NCBI GenBank assembly: GCA_037176905.1
Contig: JBBBWG010030753.1
Location: forward strand, 39,660 to 103,659
Length of the DNA stretch: 64,000 nucleotides
Direction: 5' to 3'
DNA from: Azolla pinnata
Taxonomy: Eukaryota > Streptophyta > Polypodiopsida > Salviniales > Salviniaceae
In this document: piece by piece, positions 33,901 through 47,800 of the stretch
How the letters are laid out: each line of letters starts with the position of its first letter
How positions within the stretch are numbered: position 1 is the stretch's first letter
Program-made: the position numbers and the translations under genes
Notes under the pieces: model-generated
Seen by the model: only the letters and a program-made list of their open reading frames with translations
Database searches by the model: none
Told to the model about the DNA's origin: nothing

Positions 33901-36900
33901 TGCACTTGCTTTTAAAAAAGGGTTCTAGGTATGGATAGCAATACTGATTACAGGAGAAGCTTAGCAACACAGAACAGTCATTCGTCGTACATAGGATTTG
34001 CAAATCTTGTACATTTTCAGTTACTGCTGTCTCGCATGTTAATTTTGTTTCATTTTACATTGTTAAATGTGCTCTGTTATGTTATTCCTTATGTGTTGTA
34101 AGTATGTTTGAGCTCATAGAACATGCATATAAAGTTTATAGAATAGAGCTTTAAAGCACCATATGATTCATTTGCTATTATGACAGGGGTTTTGGCTCAA
34201 ATAATATGTCTGGTTCTTTCCCGAAAGAGCTTTGCCATTTGAGTTCTCTTACTGGCTTGTAAGCATTTATCTAGCATCAAAAGTGCTTTTGGATTGGTTG
34301 TAGAAAAGACTTTGTAATTTTTACAAGGGCAGCTAATATCTTGCTAGATGGATGGATGTAACTGGCCTTTCTGGAGAATTACCTGTCGAATTTGGCAATC
34401 TTACTCGGTTGGAGACAATGTATGTTGCCCAAATTGGAACAATACGTTTCTTATTAGTCTTATCATTTGAATTGGGTGTAGAATGATTCTAGTTTTCTGA
34501 TTTGCAGTTGGATGTTCGGAAATGAATTCTCTGGTCAGATTCCAGATGTTTTTGGGAACATGTCAAAGCTTACAGAAGTGTAAGAATTTATTCATTTTGT
34601 TCTCCAGACCAGTTTTACAACTGTTTAATTTTATTGATGTCTATACACCTTCTTTCTGATTACTTATATTTACTGGATATAATGTGATGAGCTAGCAATG
34701 AAGTATGGAACTTGGTAGATGTAATACTCGCAACTGTTCCATTTTGTTGTCTTTCTGGTTCTGAAGGCCCTCAATGCTTTGGAAGCCCTTACTGGCAATA
34801 ATGTAGGGTTTACTTTTTAAAGAAAAGGATTTATTCTAACTCTACAGACAGTGAGCTCCTGCCTTTCTTCTTCAGTTGGTTCCGTTCAAGGTTACTGTAA
34901 GATGCACTAACAGGGAATATGCATAGTTAAATATTCAACATTCATCTTATTTTAACGGAGTTACATATTTTGAGCTGTCTCTCTGAAGGCTAGCTCTGTA
35001 GCCGCCAAGGTGCCAATTTGTAAAGCTAGTTCTATGCATGATTTCCTTATCAACATTCTGTCTCTATTGGGCTTACTTGAACATGCAAACACTATGCTTG
35101 CAATTAGTGAATGTGATGAGAAAACAGTGGGTGTATTTGCACTATTACCAGCATTTAAGCTTAAGCTGCTATTTGAGATGGATGCACTGAATTATTTTCC
35201 ATATGATAGCCTCTTCCGGGGTTCTAGGATCGTCAACTTTATTTAATTTAATAAATAATTATTCATCGTTTAATGTTTAGCTTTCAAATATGGCAGGAGA
35301 ATGTATGGGAACAACTTTTCTGGTGCCATTCCCTCAAGTATCTTCACGCTAAAATCACTCCAAACACTGTGAGTTTCAGTCCTATATAAAGTAAAAACAA
35401 GCTGTTTGAGGGAAAATACTCTACCGTAGATTGTTGTTGAAGGTCGATGTAGGAAAAATTTGTTTTGTATGGATCTCAGTAAATTTTATTTCAATCAAAC
35501 TCTACCGTAGTGTGCTTTCTGATATTGTTAATTGTATCACTGTAAATCTCTCATAAATGGTATCATAATACAAGGGAACAAGTTGATCAGGTTCCTCATT
35601 AGAGATAAATGTTTAATAGACCATGTGGGATTAGTTCAATTCATAGAGGCATATTGAAGGCAAAGTGGGTTGTTACATTCAAGAAGATAGTGGTTCATGG
35701 AAGACTGATGCACGAGAGATTGTCAAATGTACTTAGGGAGGTGTTTGTCAAGCTCACAGGGAAGGACTGTTTTTCTATGGGAAAGTTGAATGAAAAAAAC
35801 AGAAATATGCGTCTTTTCTGCTCATGTCTATTTGTTTGTGGTGCATTTTGGATGTCTCCTGGGATCCCAAATGCTTGGAGGATAAGGATTCTCAACCTAT
35901 ACCCTTTGCAATATATTTGCACAATTATACTCATTATATATTATGGTGTTATCTGATAAGTCAATAAATTAAGTTTATGTTTGCAAGTTGGCTTTATAGC
36001 CATTCAGAATGCCTTAACACTTAGAGACCATTCAACTAATTTTGAATGAATTCTTATATTATGGGATATTCTTACGCACATACATAGAGTCTGAAGGCAT
36101 ATGTTTTCTATCAAGCATAATACTTTGTTCTCGTTAAGAGACAAATTGATAGTCTAATCTGTATTTTGAGTTTTAGATTTTCAAGATATTTTATAGTTTT
36201 ATTCCGAATGTGCCCAACAAAGAAAAAAATATATAAATATTTTGTCTTCAAAAATGGCGGGAGAAACAAAAGTCAATGTTCTCATTCAGACCTACTGTTT
36301 CTTTATAGGAGCATAGGTGATGTTTCAGATGGAGGGCTAATACCGTCCAGTTTTCGTGCACTGACAAACATAAAATATCTGTATGTTCAATTATATTGTG
36401 TTTATCTGAGTGTAGATTTTTTGCTTCATTAAACAAGGGTGGATTATGTAGATCTCTAAGGCACAATGGGCTTGGTGGATCAATTCCTGAAGATATAGGA
36501 GGCTTAAGCCAGCTTACGTTTTTGTAAGTGGAGGGTAAAGGTCATGCTCATAGAGATTGAAATTGTGATTACTTTTGACTATTTTGCTGGTGCTCAGGGA
36601 CTTGAGCTTCAACAATTTGACTGGAACAATTCCTTTGTCTTTTGCAGGCTTGTCCAATCTTAGGACGTTGTAAGTCTATGTAACTTGAATTTAATTTGTT
36701 TTTCAATCACGTTTGATGTTTTTAATTACAGAAAGTATTTACATCCATGTAACTAGGGATGTTCAGGTATAAGAAAGGCCCACTAAAGAATGCTACTCAA
36801 CACAAAATATTTCCATGGCACATATCTGGAAGCTGTCTACAACAATTATACAAATTATTTTGACTACTTCTCTAGACTAGGTTCACTGAAGACTAAGCTG

Positions 36901-39900
36901 TACGTGCATGTGTGTATTATGTGTGTCTCTATGTGCAATGTTGGGCGTAAGGGCATTTTGTTCTCTTTGGCCAGCTACTAGTTGTTTGTGCCTGTGAACG
37001 CTGTGGATGACTAAAATTTAAGAAAATTGATTTCACTGGAGTTAGTTATACACAACTTTACATTTTGGCAGGTTCCTTGGAAATAATAACTTGCAAGGCA
37101 ATATATCTGTTCTTAGTCAAATCCCATATTTGTCCAGCTTGTAAGTATAAAATGTTTGCCAATTATTTTGGTGTGTTGAAAGATTTTTGGTTCGTTAGAG
37201 TGGGCTCCAAAGATTACTGATAAATTTGAACGTATGGGTAGATGAAGATCACTTTAATGTGATTAATTAAAATTCTGAATTCTGTCAGCCATTCTTTAAT
37301 CTCTGCCAAAAGGTCCGGGATCTCTGTTATCTTATGATAATTTTAGTCCATTGGTAATGCTCTTACGGGTAAGTGCATATATTATTTTATAGTACCGTGT
37401 TACATGTTCAACTGATACAATTTTTCTCAAAACAGCAAAGATCAGACTTTGTTCCATTTGATGAATGACTCTGATCCATTTATGATACTACTTATTTTCT
37501 AGGAATGCAATACTTAGGGATATACCTATTTAAATAATATATTTTAAAGGCTGTCATGGGCAAAGTAGTATTACTTTTCGCCTAACTTATGATTGTGTAA
37601 CCACATTATTTTACTGGTGAAACTAGTTTTCATGGTAAAATAATATTTTAGTTTTCTTCTAACGTATGATTGTCATTATTTTATAAAATTTTCTTGCAAT
37701 TTCCAGAGATATTTCTTACAATCAGCTGTCGGGGCCTCTTCCAGCATGGGTAGACAGAAACACACTTCAAGTGTATGTTCCCATTAATGTTTGGTGGTTT
37801 TCATCCTGTCTTGAGGTGTTGCCTGAATGTAATTTGTTATTTGTTATGTATTTATTTGCTTTGCATGCTATGGTATTTCAAATACTTAACAAATATGTAA
37901 TTTCATTACAGTTACAAATTAATGTAGCTTCTCTAGCCCAATTTTGAGAAAATGTTTGTGCGAATCTATCTGTTTGACTGTAGGAAGTTGTTATGGAACC
38001 TGTTTCAGCCAAATGATAATGGAAACAGGTAACGTGGTTTCAATTTCTTCAAAGTTAGAAAAATTTTACTTATCATAATCCCTTCGGGGGATTGATATCA
38101 TTATTTGCGTCAGGTCTTTTACTCATGTACCTTTCACTGAAGACTGATTTCTGTATATCTTAATTAGGAAACCTTGTTTTTGTTTGGTATCTGATGCCTT
38201 TCTCTGATCTCTGAATATTGTTATACAAGCTTATTCTTCAGTATTTGAGATAGCAAGAAAGAATATATTGATAGTTCTCTTAAGAAACATGAAAAGCCTG
38301 TGATTGAATGAGGGATTTCATGAAAAAGTGTTTTCTCATCTTAAGCAAAGTGCAACCGACATAGATATTCATTTTTCTATTTTGGACTTTTTGGTAGACC
38401 ACCGTATGCAACTTTCAATTGTTTGGATAAGGCTTCTCCTTGTCATCGGACAACACCAGGAACAAGTAATACAGAAATTCAGTAACTTCAAATAATTATG
38501 CTCCGTTCATGTATCTTTTATCATTTATAACAAAGCTTGGGAGTATGTCTTGTTTAGGTAGCTATACTCAGTTCTGGCGAATGTAGCTGCTGTCGACATT
38601 GTGCATATAAATGATTAATTTCTGATATCATATGAAAATATAGCTTTCAGAGTAATTTTACCTAACTTCACTTCCATGGTATTGCTGACAGATGTGAAGT
38701 TTTCAATAAATTGTGGTGGTCCTGAAATTAAAATAAGCTCAAATCAAACTGTTTATGCTGCTGATATGGGCAATCTTGGAAACTCTACGTACTTACAAAA
38801 TAATGATGGAACATGGGGAGTAAGCTACACTGGATATGATGACAACTCTTTTTTTGCTACCCTGGCTACAAAGGCTAATATTGAGGGAACTAATGATCAA
38901 GAATTATATAAGACAGCCCGTGGTGCTGCAAACTCTTTGAGATATTATGGGAAAGATATGGTGAATGGTATTTATCATGTTGATCTACATTTTGCTGAGA
39001 TTGTCATGAGTTATGATGGAAGTCGACAAAATCATGGGAAAAGGAAATTTGACGTTTACATTCAGGTGCAATTCATCTTCTTACCCTAGTAAATTAAAGG
39101 TGTGACTTTGAGGCGTTTTGTGTTTCTGTTATACATTGTTTTTCTGGTGTGTGACCTTGAAATATCAGTAGTATAGATCCGACTTTGAACTAGAAACTTT
39201 CAAAGAAAAGAGCATATGGTATTAATCTTGTATGGTGTTACATGAGCATATTTTATGTTATATTGTAGTATATTTAGGACTTTCTTGTTTGTAAGCGTTT
39301 TACATCCCTAGAAACTCCCTGCTAATCTTTGCCATTGTGGATGTGAGGCAGTGTGACAAAATAATTTCAAGATGAATGAAAACATGCCTAATTTTCTGTA
39401 GCCTTTCTGGAAAAATTATAGGAAATTGGATTGTTGGTTGAAGATGTCATAATAGGACTCTAAAAAAGCCTTTGGATGATGTTCTACATGTTAGTGGAAG
39501 AGATGAAGATTGTGAATGATTTGAAAAGTTTAATATCTGAACTTGGTACTGTACAATACTGGATCAACACGTTTTCATTCTAGTCCTACCAGGAAAAGAG
39601 CAAAGGTTAATATATTATAACTTGTGAAAATAGCTCCTTAAAAATACCATGTTGTGGCATGCTGTGATAGATATCTCCATAGCCAATGGTATTGATGGGT
39701 CATGCTTTATCTCCAGGAATGATGTTTTGAAAACACTTTCTTCTTATTAGTGTCATGGACGATTATGAGCTATTGAAATGTTGAAACATGATTCCTGTTA
39801 ACATCAATGCTTTCAAAATCATTTACCCACCTGGAGAATTATAAATAAAAATTGACAATGTCTGCTTGAAATACTGCATATCTGTGGACAACAATGCAAC

Positions 39901-42900
39901 ATATTTCTGTTTACAACTTTGCACTTCGTAAAGTATCTCTAATTCTACAGGGTAATAGAGTCCTAGAAGATTTTGACATCCGCCAGGAAGCTAATGGATC
40001 ATTCAAAGCGTTGGTTAAAAGCTATTTGATTAGTGTTGAAAACAATGTCCTAGATATACACTTTTTATGGTCTGGGAAAGGATCGTGTTGTCTACCAACT
40101 CAATGGACATATGGGCCGTTGGTTTCAGCTATACATGTTTCACCCGGTACCTTCTTTTTAAGGAACTAATCTGTTCTTTCTGCAGAACTGGAGTTTTAGT
40201 ATGCCTAGGAAAGTATATTACATTCATTCTGAACCATAATTCATATAACTTAATATGAACTAGATTTTTATGTGGAAAGCAAGAGTGGATTGAGGACTTC
40301 AAGTATCATTGCAATCGTAATATCAATTCTCGTGGGACTCTTGATTGCTATTGTTGTTTTTATTCTTTGGAGGAAGCTATGCTCAAAGTCAGCTGCACTA
40401 GGTGACAATAGTGATGTTTGATTCATAGTACTGATTTGTTCTTAGTGAATTATAACTGGCCTTATTTCTGTTTGATATGAATCTTATAAATAGGTTTCCT
40501 AGGACGGTCAGAAATAGAGGCAAGTCTCCACATGTTCCGCTACAATGATTTGAGAATTGCAACAGACAACTTCAGTTCATCCAACAAACTGGGAGAGGGA
40601 GGTTTTGGATCTGTTTACAAGGTATGCAACGTGTGAAGCTGCTATTTGTGAATTTAAAAGATGATTTTTGCGTACTTAGGATACATTCCCCTAGTAAAAT
40701 AAGGTCAACTCAATAAATCGTTTATTGACGAAGAAAGTATTTGATGCATCAAAGATGTTGTCTGTAAAGTAATCTCAACATTTTGGCCAAATCTGAGATG
40801 ATCAGTGAAGATTGAATAGCTTCTCTAGAGCGTGAAATGAGGTCCTTTGTCCTAACCAATTTTGTAATACAATGCTTGCAAAAAGAAGACACATGAATGT
40901 TTCACGTGTTGCATCCCATTATGTGATGATAGTCCTAGACTGAAGTCAGAACTAGTGATATGGTTGACTCTGTACTACTACTTGAATCCATCTGGAAGTG
41001 CAACACAACTGTAATCTTGTTATAAAAGTAGCATCTGGCCCAGCCAAAATTCTACTGTGAGATGATTATAGTATGGATGATGAATAACATATAGAATATT
41101 AAGATATAGACTCTCCTAAGAGCACAAAAGAAGCATCTTGTACTCTGGCTCGGATTGACCCAGTTTCTATACAACACAAAAGCACTATTTGATGTTAATG
41201 AATCTTTGATTTCTAGGGGCATTTAGCAGATGGCAGGATAGTTGCTGTCAAGAAGCTTACTTCAAAAGCAGAGAAAGGGACACAGGAGTTCCTTAATGAA
41301 GTGTCCACATTGTCTGCAGTGCAACATCGGAACCTTGTGAAGTTACTTGGATGCTGTGTCCAAGGGCAGCAGAAGATTTTAGTTTTTGAGTTCCTAGAGA
41401 ACAACAGTCTTATGCAGTATCTATTGGGTAATGAGTCAGTTTTTTGCTTAGCATATCCTGCTCAGGACTCACTGGTTGAAAACTGATTATATACGAACTA
41501 ATTAATTCATGTAGAAAACAAAACCTTTCTAGATTGGTCTACACGGTTTAGCATTTGTTGCGGAGTAGCGAGTGGGCTTATATATTTGCATGAAGAGTCC
41601 AGACCACGTGTAGTGCATAGAGACATAAAAGCTAGCAACATTCTTTTGGATGGGGATCTGAAACCGAAGATAGCAGATTTTGGTTTGGCTAAACTCTTCA
41701 GTGAGGAAAAGACCCATCTTAGCACGCGTGTTGCTGGGACCATGTAAGTTCCCTATCTAATGTTTTTCCATTGTTTTATAATGACACAAAGTAGTTAATT
41801 GCAAGGACGGACAATTGCACATGGAGCTCATAGCACTAAAAAAACATTGAATGCTTGTTCTGACAACTCTGGATATATATATATATATATATATAGACAT
41901 CAGCTATTCTTTAACAGAATTATTATGCATCAGATCAACAGCATTATACAGAATAACCAAGTATGAGAATAATGTAACCTTTTAGTTTATGTAATTAATC
42001 AAGAAGCTATCTTCCAATGTTACAAACAACAGTTAGCAATGTATCAATGCAATTGGATGATAGCCGAAGTAGACGTAAGAGGCTTGTATTTGAATAAGCT
42101 CAAATGATTAAAACTTCAATAAAATCCGGGCTTAACCATATTGTCTTCAAGTTGCTTGAATGCTTCTCATTGATTTTGTATATATATACAATATTGCCGG
42201 AGTTTGGCAGGGGATATCTTGCTCCAGAATATGCCTTCCGTGGAAAACTTACTGAAAAGGCAGATGTATACAGCTTTGGGGTTCTTCTACTTGAGATTGT
42301 AAGTGGCAGAAGCTGTACAGATACAACATTACGTGCTGAACAGAGGTATCTTCTGGAATGGGTAAGTGCTACCTTCATTATTTTTTGTGGGGAATAAAAT
42401 AAATTGCCATAGCATAACTTCAAATCTGTTTGGTTTCAAGTAACTACGTAAATAGAGTTCACTCATTTCAGTGTTTAAGCTTGAAAAAGATTACCATGGC
42501 TTGGCAGTTCTTTGCAATATACTTTTGATTGTTCTGGTTGGTCGCCCAAGAAGAGGCTTTCCACTTCTAATTATGCAAAATCGTTTTAGCCTCTCAAGAG
42601 GCACAAAATTTGCGGGTTTTGTTTTTCATTCCGTAGCTAAAAACTTTGATCAGGTGATCCTGAGTGAACAAATATGCCAGTTTCTTTTTTTTTTGCTGCA
42701 TGTACGCTATGTTTTTTAACAATCAGAGCGCATATCTATGCAACTGCACTTGCATGTGCACAAGCGCACATGCAGACATTTATACACTTTCACATGCATA
42801 TGGGGAATGCACATTATACTCATGTCTGCGCATTTGTGTGTCGAAAAGAAAGAGTACCTATATATATATATATATATATATCTAGTTTATGTTAATAGAG

Positions 42901-43579
42901 TTTTTTCGTGCGAGTATGCCTGGATCATTCCCGCTTGTCCACCAATACCTTCTGCCTTAACTGGATTCATATCATTCTTTTTTCCAAAAGCTACAAGAGG
43001 TTTTCGTCGTTTGTGCGCTGCACTTAGCGATGTGTTTTGTATATGAAATATATATGAGAGGGTGTATTTGGTTTTCTTTTGCATGTGCATTTGTTTTGCA
43101 GAATCTGTTAGTCTTTTGTTTGTGGGGTTGTGATTTCTTTCTGATGACATAACTAACATCCATTGTTTCTTATTTTGACTCAGACATGGCTGTTATACGA
43201 GGAGAACAGAACTCTCGAGCTTCTCGATCCAACGCTGGGAGAGGATTTCTCTGCGAGCGAAGCGACGAATGTGATCCTTGTGGCTCTCCTCTGCACACAA
43301 GCAGTACCTGCAGCAAGGCCAAAGATGTCTGAAGCTCTGGCCATGCTCAAAGGAACCAAAGAGATATCGTTCATGATTTCGAGGCCTAATTTTCTGTCCG
43401 ACTTGAGACCTGCTTTGCAACAGGGAAACCCTCTCCCGGATCCCTTACAAGAAAACCCTCTCCTGGATTCCTTACAAGAAAACCCCCTCCTTGATCCCTT
43501 ACCTCGACATTCTTCCGACCGTGATCAACACCCAAGCAGTGCTGCAGACATCACACTCTCCTTGGTTGAACCTCGATGA
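30960..43579 (+). CDS. LRR-malectin receptor-like kinase, LRR-VIII subfamily
   Basis: Twenty-three exons join in phase to 1013 residues: 30960-31095, 32857-32998, 33113-33184, 33257-33328, 33397-33468, 34187-34258, 34348-34419, 34508-34579, 35297-35368, 36309-36380, 36452-36523, 36598-36669, 37072-37140, 37707-37772, 37984-38028, 38651-39065, 39951-40146, 40264-40401, 40494-40621, 41217-41427, 41515-41743, 42211-42361, 43184-43579. Residues 1-40 are a signal peptide. Exon 2 encodes the LRR N-cap ([12 protein letters not shown]). Then come about a dozen LRRs, one per exon, ten of them 72 nt. A malectin domain ([10 protein letters not shown] to [12 protein letters not shown]) covers about 400-595, and a membrane span about 609-630. 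The kinase shows [34 protein letters not shown] and [11 protein letters not shown], so it looks active and RD-type. The C-tail holds a triple NPLLDPLQE-like repeat. It should sense an extracellular ligand at the plasma membrane; ligand unknown. The exon 16 acceptor at 38651 was chosen for phase. Confidence 0.92.
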
Positions 43580-43879
43580 ATCCACGCCCTTGTCTTGCTT
43601 GGTATGCAGATTCTTTTCTTCTTTTGTGCATCTACTTGTGTGCATCGATCTGTATTATTGTCCTACACAATTGCAAATGTCCAGTTGACATAAACGAGAG
43701 GTATTGTGCATAAAAGGCTGAAACAATGTACATGTTAATGAAAATAGTTTTCTTTGTACAGAAATGGCACCTGATGCAAGATGATTCTCTCTCTCTCTCT
43801 CTCTCTCTCTCCATTCTACAGAAAATGCCTCATAATGGAAGAGGCTTCTCTCACATTTATGTATCATCATACTTCGTCT

Positions 43880-44400
43880 TAGAAGTTCTTCCTAATGTTT
43901 ATTTGATCTCATTTCTCTTGAGGTCTTATAGAAATTCTTCCTTATTGCCATGATTATTTAACCTCAATTCTCTGAGGTCGGAGAGAAAGTATAACTGTTG
44001 TTTGCATTTCTCTATTTTCTTTGGAAAGGGTCCTATTCTTGTTGCTCCTCTTCTGAAGTAGAGTTGCTTGATTAGAGTATCGGTCTAATGTTTATTTGAT
44101 CTCATTTCTCTTGAGGTCTTATAGAAGTTCTTCCTTGTGCCATGATTATTTGACCTCAATTCTCTGAGGTCGGAGAGGTGTAACCTCTTTAACTGTTGTT
44201 TGCATTTCTCTATTTTCTTTGGAAAGGCTCCTATTCTTGTTGCTCCTCTTCTGAAGTAGAGTTGCTTGATTAGCGTATCGGTCTGGTTTGTTTACAAGAG
44301 CAAGTTAATGTCGTCTTCTCTTCCTAATCTTCCAATCAATTGTTTACAAGAGCAAGTTAATGTTGTCTTCTCTTCCTAATCTTCCAATCAAATATCACCG
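43880..44400. repeat. 197-bp and 55-bp tandem duplications between kinase and CFAP44
   Basis: TAATGTTTATTTGATCTCAT at about 43893 recurs at about 44090 with near-identical sequence over ~197 bp. Each copy carries an ACCTCA-ATTCTC-TGAGGT hairpin. Then GTTTACAAGAGCAAGTTAAT with its 55-bp unit occurs twice (about 44289 and 44342). High identity suggests recent duplication. Confidence 0.85.
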
Positions 44401-44822
44401 CTACCTTCTGCCATATTTAGATCCACATTTTGCTAATATTTTGCAGGTAGTATATATAATCATGCCCCATCTATCAACAGGTGGATTATAGGCCTCCTCA
44501 AAGCATCAAATATCCAAAAATCACCATGAAGATTTTGGAAGAGATCCTGTTTCGCGCACATGGAACACATCCATCTCAGCCAATACAAATAAGGAAATGG
44601 GCTGCGGAAGATGCATCCAGAAGTTCACCATTGAAGAGACCAAAACCATCTAGAATTTGTAACATATCCTTCACATCTCCTTCTGTATGGAACCAAAGAT
44701 GCATATCAATCATTGGTAGCATTAAGTGTCAGAAGCATGGGAAGAGCGAACTAAGAAACAACATTTCTGACTACAAAGAGCCCATGGAAACAACATTCAT
44801 ACAACTCTGTGATTTGCCATTG

Positions 44823-47800
44823 TCAAGGAAAAACTTTGCGCCTTTCTTTCTTTACTGCTTTCAGATCTTGTTCCAGCTTCTCAATTTGCTGTTTTTTCAT
44901 TTCTACAACCTGTTGTTTCTCATAGGTTAGTACTAGCAATAATTTGCCGTGCAAAAAAACTACACTAGCTTGATAGGATCACCTTGCAAAGGCGGGCATA
45001 CTCCACCTCAGTCTTCCTTTTTTCCGCAGCTACGTCTTCATAGGGGGTGCCAGCTTTTTGTTTCATTGACTGCAAAAACACAAAATACAATTCATTCTTG
45101 TGAGATTTTTTGGCACAAATGTAAAGTCCAGTAATGCTCTGTAAAATTTGGGCTTCTGGCAAGCTTTACTAACACAATTTCCTCTCTCTAATTTGACTTC
45201 TGGTCTAAGGACACAGGGCTCTTATACGAGTCATTGTAAAGAAAAAAGAAAAGGTTATTCATATTTAAGGTTCAGGGCAAGGTGTTCCTCTCTCTAGAAA
45301 GCTTCAATCTGAATAATCCATTATATCCTTCTGAAAATCATGTATATATGGCAAATTAATTTCTGTGCAAGGTACAAATTCAATAGAAATTCACCTGGTT
45401 AAGGCATGTCAAATTTTCTTGTATGTCAGCTGTCACATTCAAGCAAGCTGTGTGTTCCTTCATGGCTCCTAAAAGAGAGAGAGTTCAGCAATTACCAAAT
45501 GATTTGAAACATTCCCATTTTTTTATCATTTTTTTATTTTAATGTTTCTGTTTTTGCACCCCAGTTTAGGGTTGCTGGGTGCTGCGTGACCTACAAGAAC
45601 AGTTCATGAACGATCAGAAAAGAGATCTTGTAACTTACTTGCAATCTCATCACTTGCTTCTTCAATCAATGCATTCCATTTACTAAGTTCTGCTGCATTT
45701 TGTATTTCTTGTGCCTTCACTTGCATCCTCAACTCTTCATTATCTTTCTTTGAGCCCATGGTATCAACCACATCAAGGTCTATCACCTTTAGAACAAAAA
45801 CATATATATCAAGGTTTCAGACAAGTTAGGTCCAAACTGAATTGCCTGCCTTCTATCATGTAAGAAGACATTGTGGTGGATACATTAATCCTTGATAAAG
45901 ATTATTATCATTTACAATATCTGTAGGGTCAACTATGTGCATGAGATCCCATGATTCCATGCAGGACTCGTATGATGGGAACGTGTAATACAACAAACAA
46001 TATTCAACCCTTAGAGACCTTCATTTCCAACTTTGCAACCAGTATGGGCCCCAATGAGAACATAATCCATGCTGTACTTCTTACGCAGCTCTATAGGTTT
46101 ATGCAATGGCTATATCATGAAACCAGAAGGAATCGTAGCTGTTTCATACCCTTCTACCCCGAAAATGGCTATTGAACTCCTTACAATGATTCAAAACCTC
46201 TGTATAATGTAACCCGGTATAAAATTGAGTCTCCTCAACAAAACGTAGACTTTGTTAATTCAAGATCAGAAACATCTATTTGAACAATCCAAGATCATTC
46301 ACCTTTCAACAATCCTTTCAATCATCAATCGTTTGTTATTTGAGTGACTCGAGCTTTCTTATTCTGTTTTGTTTTATGAGCCAGACCAAGACCAAGGGCT
46401 TGTGACCCAAAGATGAACTCGTGAATTAAGAGGTATATTTACCTCTATAAGAGAATACCTGACCAAACTTGAGTCTTTGAACATCTATAACGCGTTGGTT
46501 TAAGTCTGCAACCTTGCTTTCCCTAGATTTCCTCTCCTTTACTAAAGAAATGTGTTCCTTTCTCAGCTCTTTCTGAAGTCTCTTTAGTGCACAAGTTTCT
46601 GATCCATGTTCCTTAATTGTATTTTTTAGTTCATCGATAACAGTGTTGCTGAACACGAGAGCTCCAGAAAAGTCGTCTGGTAGCATCCCATCAATCAAAT
46701 ATTCTATCTGCGAGATTTCAAACGAATGAAACAAATTATCCAAAAGTTCATACATTTTCAGTTATTACGTTGAGAACACGAAACAGTCACCTGGTGCATG
46801 TAGAGTGTTAAAGCAATTTCTATTTCATTTAGGCCATTTTGTTTTTCCATCTGAAACAATCTCATGTCTTTTTCAATGGTTTGCAATGCCATTTCCATAG
46901 CTTTTCGTTTCTTAATAATACCTTCTTTCTCTCTTTGAAAAGCTGCATACATTAATTGATGAAGTCTAATATACCAATGAATGTGATTCATTTTGTTGAT
47001 TTTTCAGTATTAATAAACACTGTAAAGAAATAGTATAAACGTCCAAAGTGGACATACCATCAAGCTGCTTCATGCTTTCTTGCAGAAGCACCTCTTCTAT
47101 TGTTCTTTGCTCTCGTAACTTACATATGTTTTGATAAAGACCTTGTTCACAACCTGCCGGACACGTCTCCACTACCTGTTTACCATTACAAGGATAGGAT
47201 AAGTTTTCTTTTTCTCATATCAGACTACAGTAACAAAAAAATACAAACTTGATCACCTCATCTTCATCAAAATCATCATCAGAACCCTTGGAATCGTTTT
47301 CATCCATAACATCTGCAAGGTCATCATTCTCTTCACCCTCTGAATTATTCGAGAGTTTTATTTTCTTCATATAGATTTTTAGTAAAGCTTCTCTTGCTGG
47401 ATGGTTCTCTCCAAGCAACCTTTCAAATTCTTGCAGCAGCTTCACAAAAAGAACAGAGAAATTTTACCCTTGTTCGTAGATACACATACATGGAATTTAA
47501 TCTGATTTAAGAAATGTCCCCTTTTCAAGTTACGAAATGATGAGATGTCGAAACATTAAACATGAATACCTCTTTTTTCTTTTCATTCAAAGCATTTACT
47601 TCGTTCTTTTTAGCTTCAACCAATTGATCTTGACGGTCAATTTTCTCCTATAATATCATATTAAAAATATACATCGCAGCATTAGCAAGTTCCTCATGTT
47701 TCAAAAGAACAGAGGTATACCTACTCTGATTATGAGCATATTAAAAGTAACATCAGAAAAAGACAAATGCAGAATGAATGTTGCTTACAGATATTTCTGT

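Noticed and set aside
35609-35956. 115-codon frame inside a kinase intron
   Set aside because: No similarity; lies between two well-supported 72-nt LRR exons.
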